Source: a bacterium
GTDB taxonomy: Bacteria; Planctomycetota; UBA8108; UBA1146
Assembly (NCBI GenBank): GCA_029976805.1
Contig: JAPOLY010000001.1
Coordinates: 57,240-121,239, forward strand
Length of the DNA stretch: 64,000 nucleotides
Reading direction: 5' to 3'
The position numbers were made by a program, and so were the translations under genes. The notes under the pieces were generated by a model. It was not told the origin of the DNA. It did not search any database and was given only the letters and a program-made list of their open reading frames with translations. The number at the start of each line of letters is the position of its first letter. Positions within the stretch are counted from its first letter, which is position 1. Shown here piece after piece: positions 63,849 through 64,000 of this stretch.

Positions 63849-64000
63849 ATGAATCTCTTCAAATCGTGTGCTCCCCTGAGCACGTTCACCATTTTTGTTT
63901 GTGCCATTCTGTGTACGAGTTTTGTCGTCGCAGGTGGTCAGTCGATGAATCTGAGTAATGCTTCCACTCAGGGAACTGCTTCCACAAGCATGAGCCTGAC
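63849..64000 (+). CDS. 5' fragment of a secreted protein (runs off the window end)
   Basis: An ATG after GGGAGGAGATC opens a frame to the window end (50 codons seen). The N-terminus MNLFKSCAPLSTFTIFVCAI has a hydrophobic core and reaches a likely signal-cut region near FVVAGG. The mature part begins QSMNLSNAST and is Ser/Thr-rich. Family unknown; the gene continues past 64000. Confidence 0.75.
   Translation, partial: MNLFKSCAPLSTFTIFVCAILCTSFVVAGGQSMNLSNASTQGTASTSMSL

Overview
The window looks like a chromosomal segment of a Planctomycetota-type bacterium. The main clues are large secreted proteins that end in paired dockerin-like repeats (core pattern GDxNxDGxxNIADxIxLLxxLF), an EF-G of divergent type in the str position, a zinc-type S14, and charged tails on several core proteins. 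Coding is dense. GC appears moderate to slightly high by eye. The lineage is inferred from protein character, not from a search.

Region 1 (1-9.6 kb) holds three large minus-strand secreted proteins. Two of them share an uncharacterised domain of about 230 residues just before the dockerin-like end. Strong minus-strand terminators follow the first and third genes. Region 2 (9.6-28.8 kb) is metabolic. It has an ALDH7-type aldehyde dehydrogenase, a site-2 protease homologue, and a tightly overlapping minus-strand cluster: ubiE/menG, an unknown gene, ubiX, ubiA, and a membrane protein. Next come a secreted protein overlapping murQ, tatD with an amidohydrolase, a LysM-type lipoprotein followed by a dGTPase-like HD protein and ispD, a probable porin, and ispF-cysS.

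Region 3 (28.8-44.5 kb) starts with tRNA-Thr(TGT), tRNA-Tyr(GTA), tRNA-Gly(TCC), tRNA-Thr(GGT) and tuf, then tRNA-Trp(CCA), secE, nusG, rplKAJL, rpoBC, rpsL and rpsG, ending in a clear terminator. Region 4 (44.6-63.3 kb) has fusA standing apart, then the S10-spc-alpha supercluster. Its order is rpsJ, rplC, rplD, rplW, rplB, rpsS, rplV, rpsC, rplP, rpmC, rpsQ, rplN, rplX, rplE, rpsN, rpsH, rplF, rplR, rpsE, rplO, secY, adk, map, then rpmJ, rpsM, rpsK, rpsD, rpoA, rplQ and a terminator. Near-consensus sigma70-like promoters precede rpsJ (with a leader of about 590 nt) and rpmJ. The last 0.7 kb is non-coding and AT-richer, and leads into the 5' end of another secreted protein.

The most unusual feature is a set of charged low-complexity extensions on universal gene-expression proteins. 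S5 has an RGG-box N-terminal domain. NusG has an acidic N-terminal arm of about 80 residues. RpoC has an acidic tail of about 93 residues, and L17 one of about 93 residues. S5 lies at the ribosomal mRNA entry site, next to where RNA polymerase and NusG can dock, so these tails may act in transcription-translation coupling or local condensation. That is a hypothesis only. No mobile element, CRISPR array or rRNA gene was seen.
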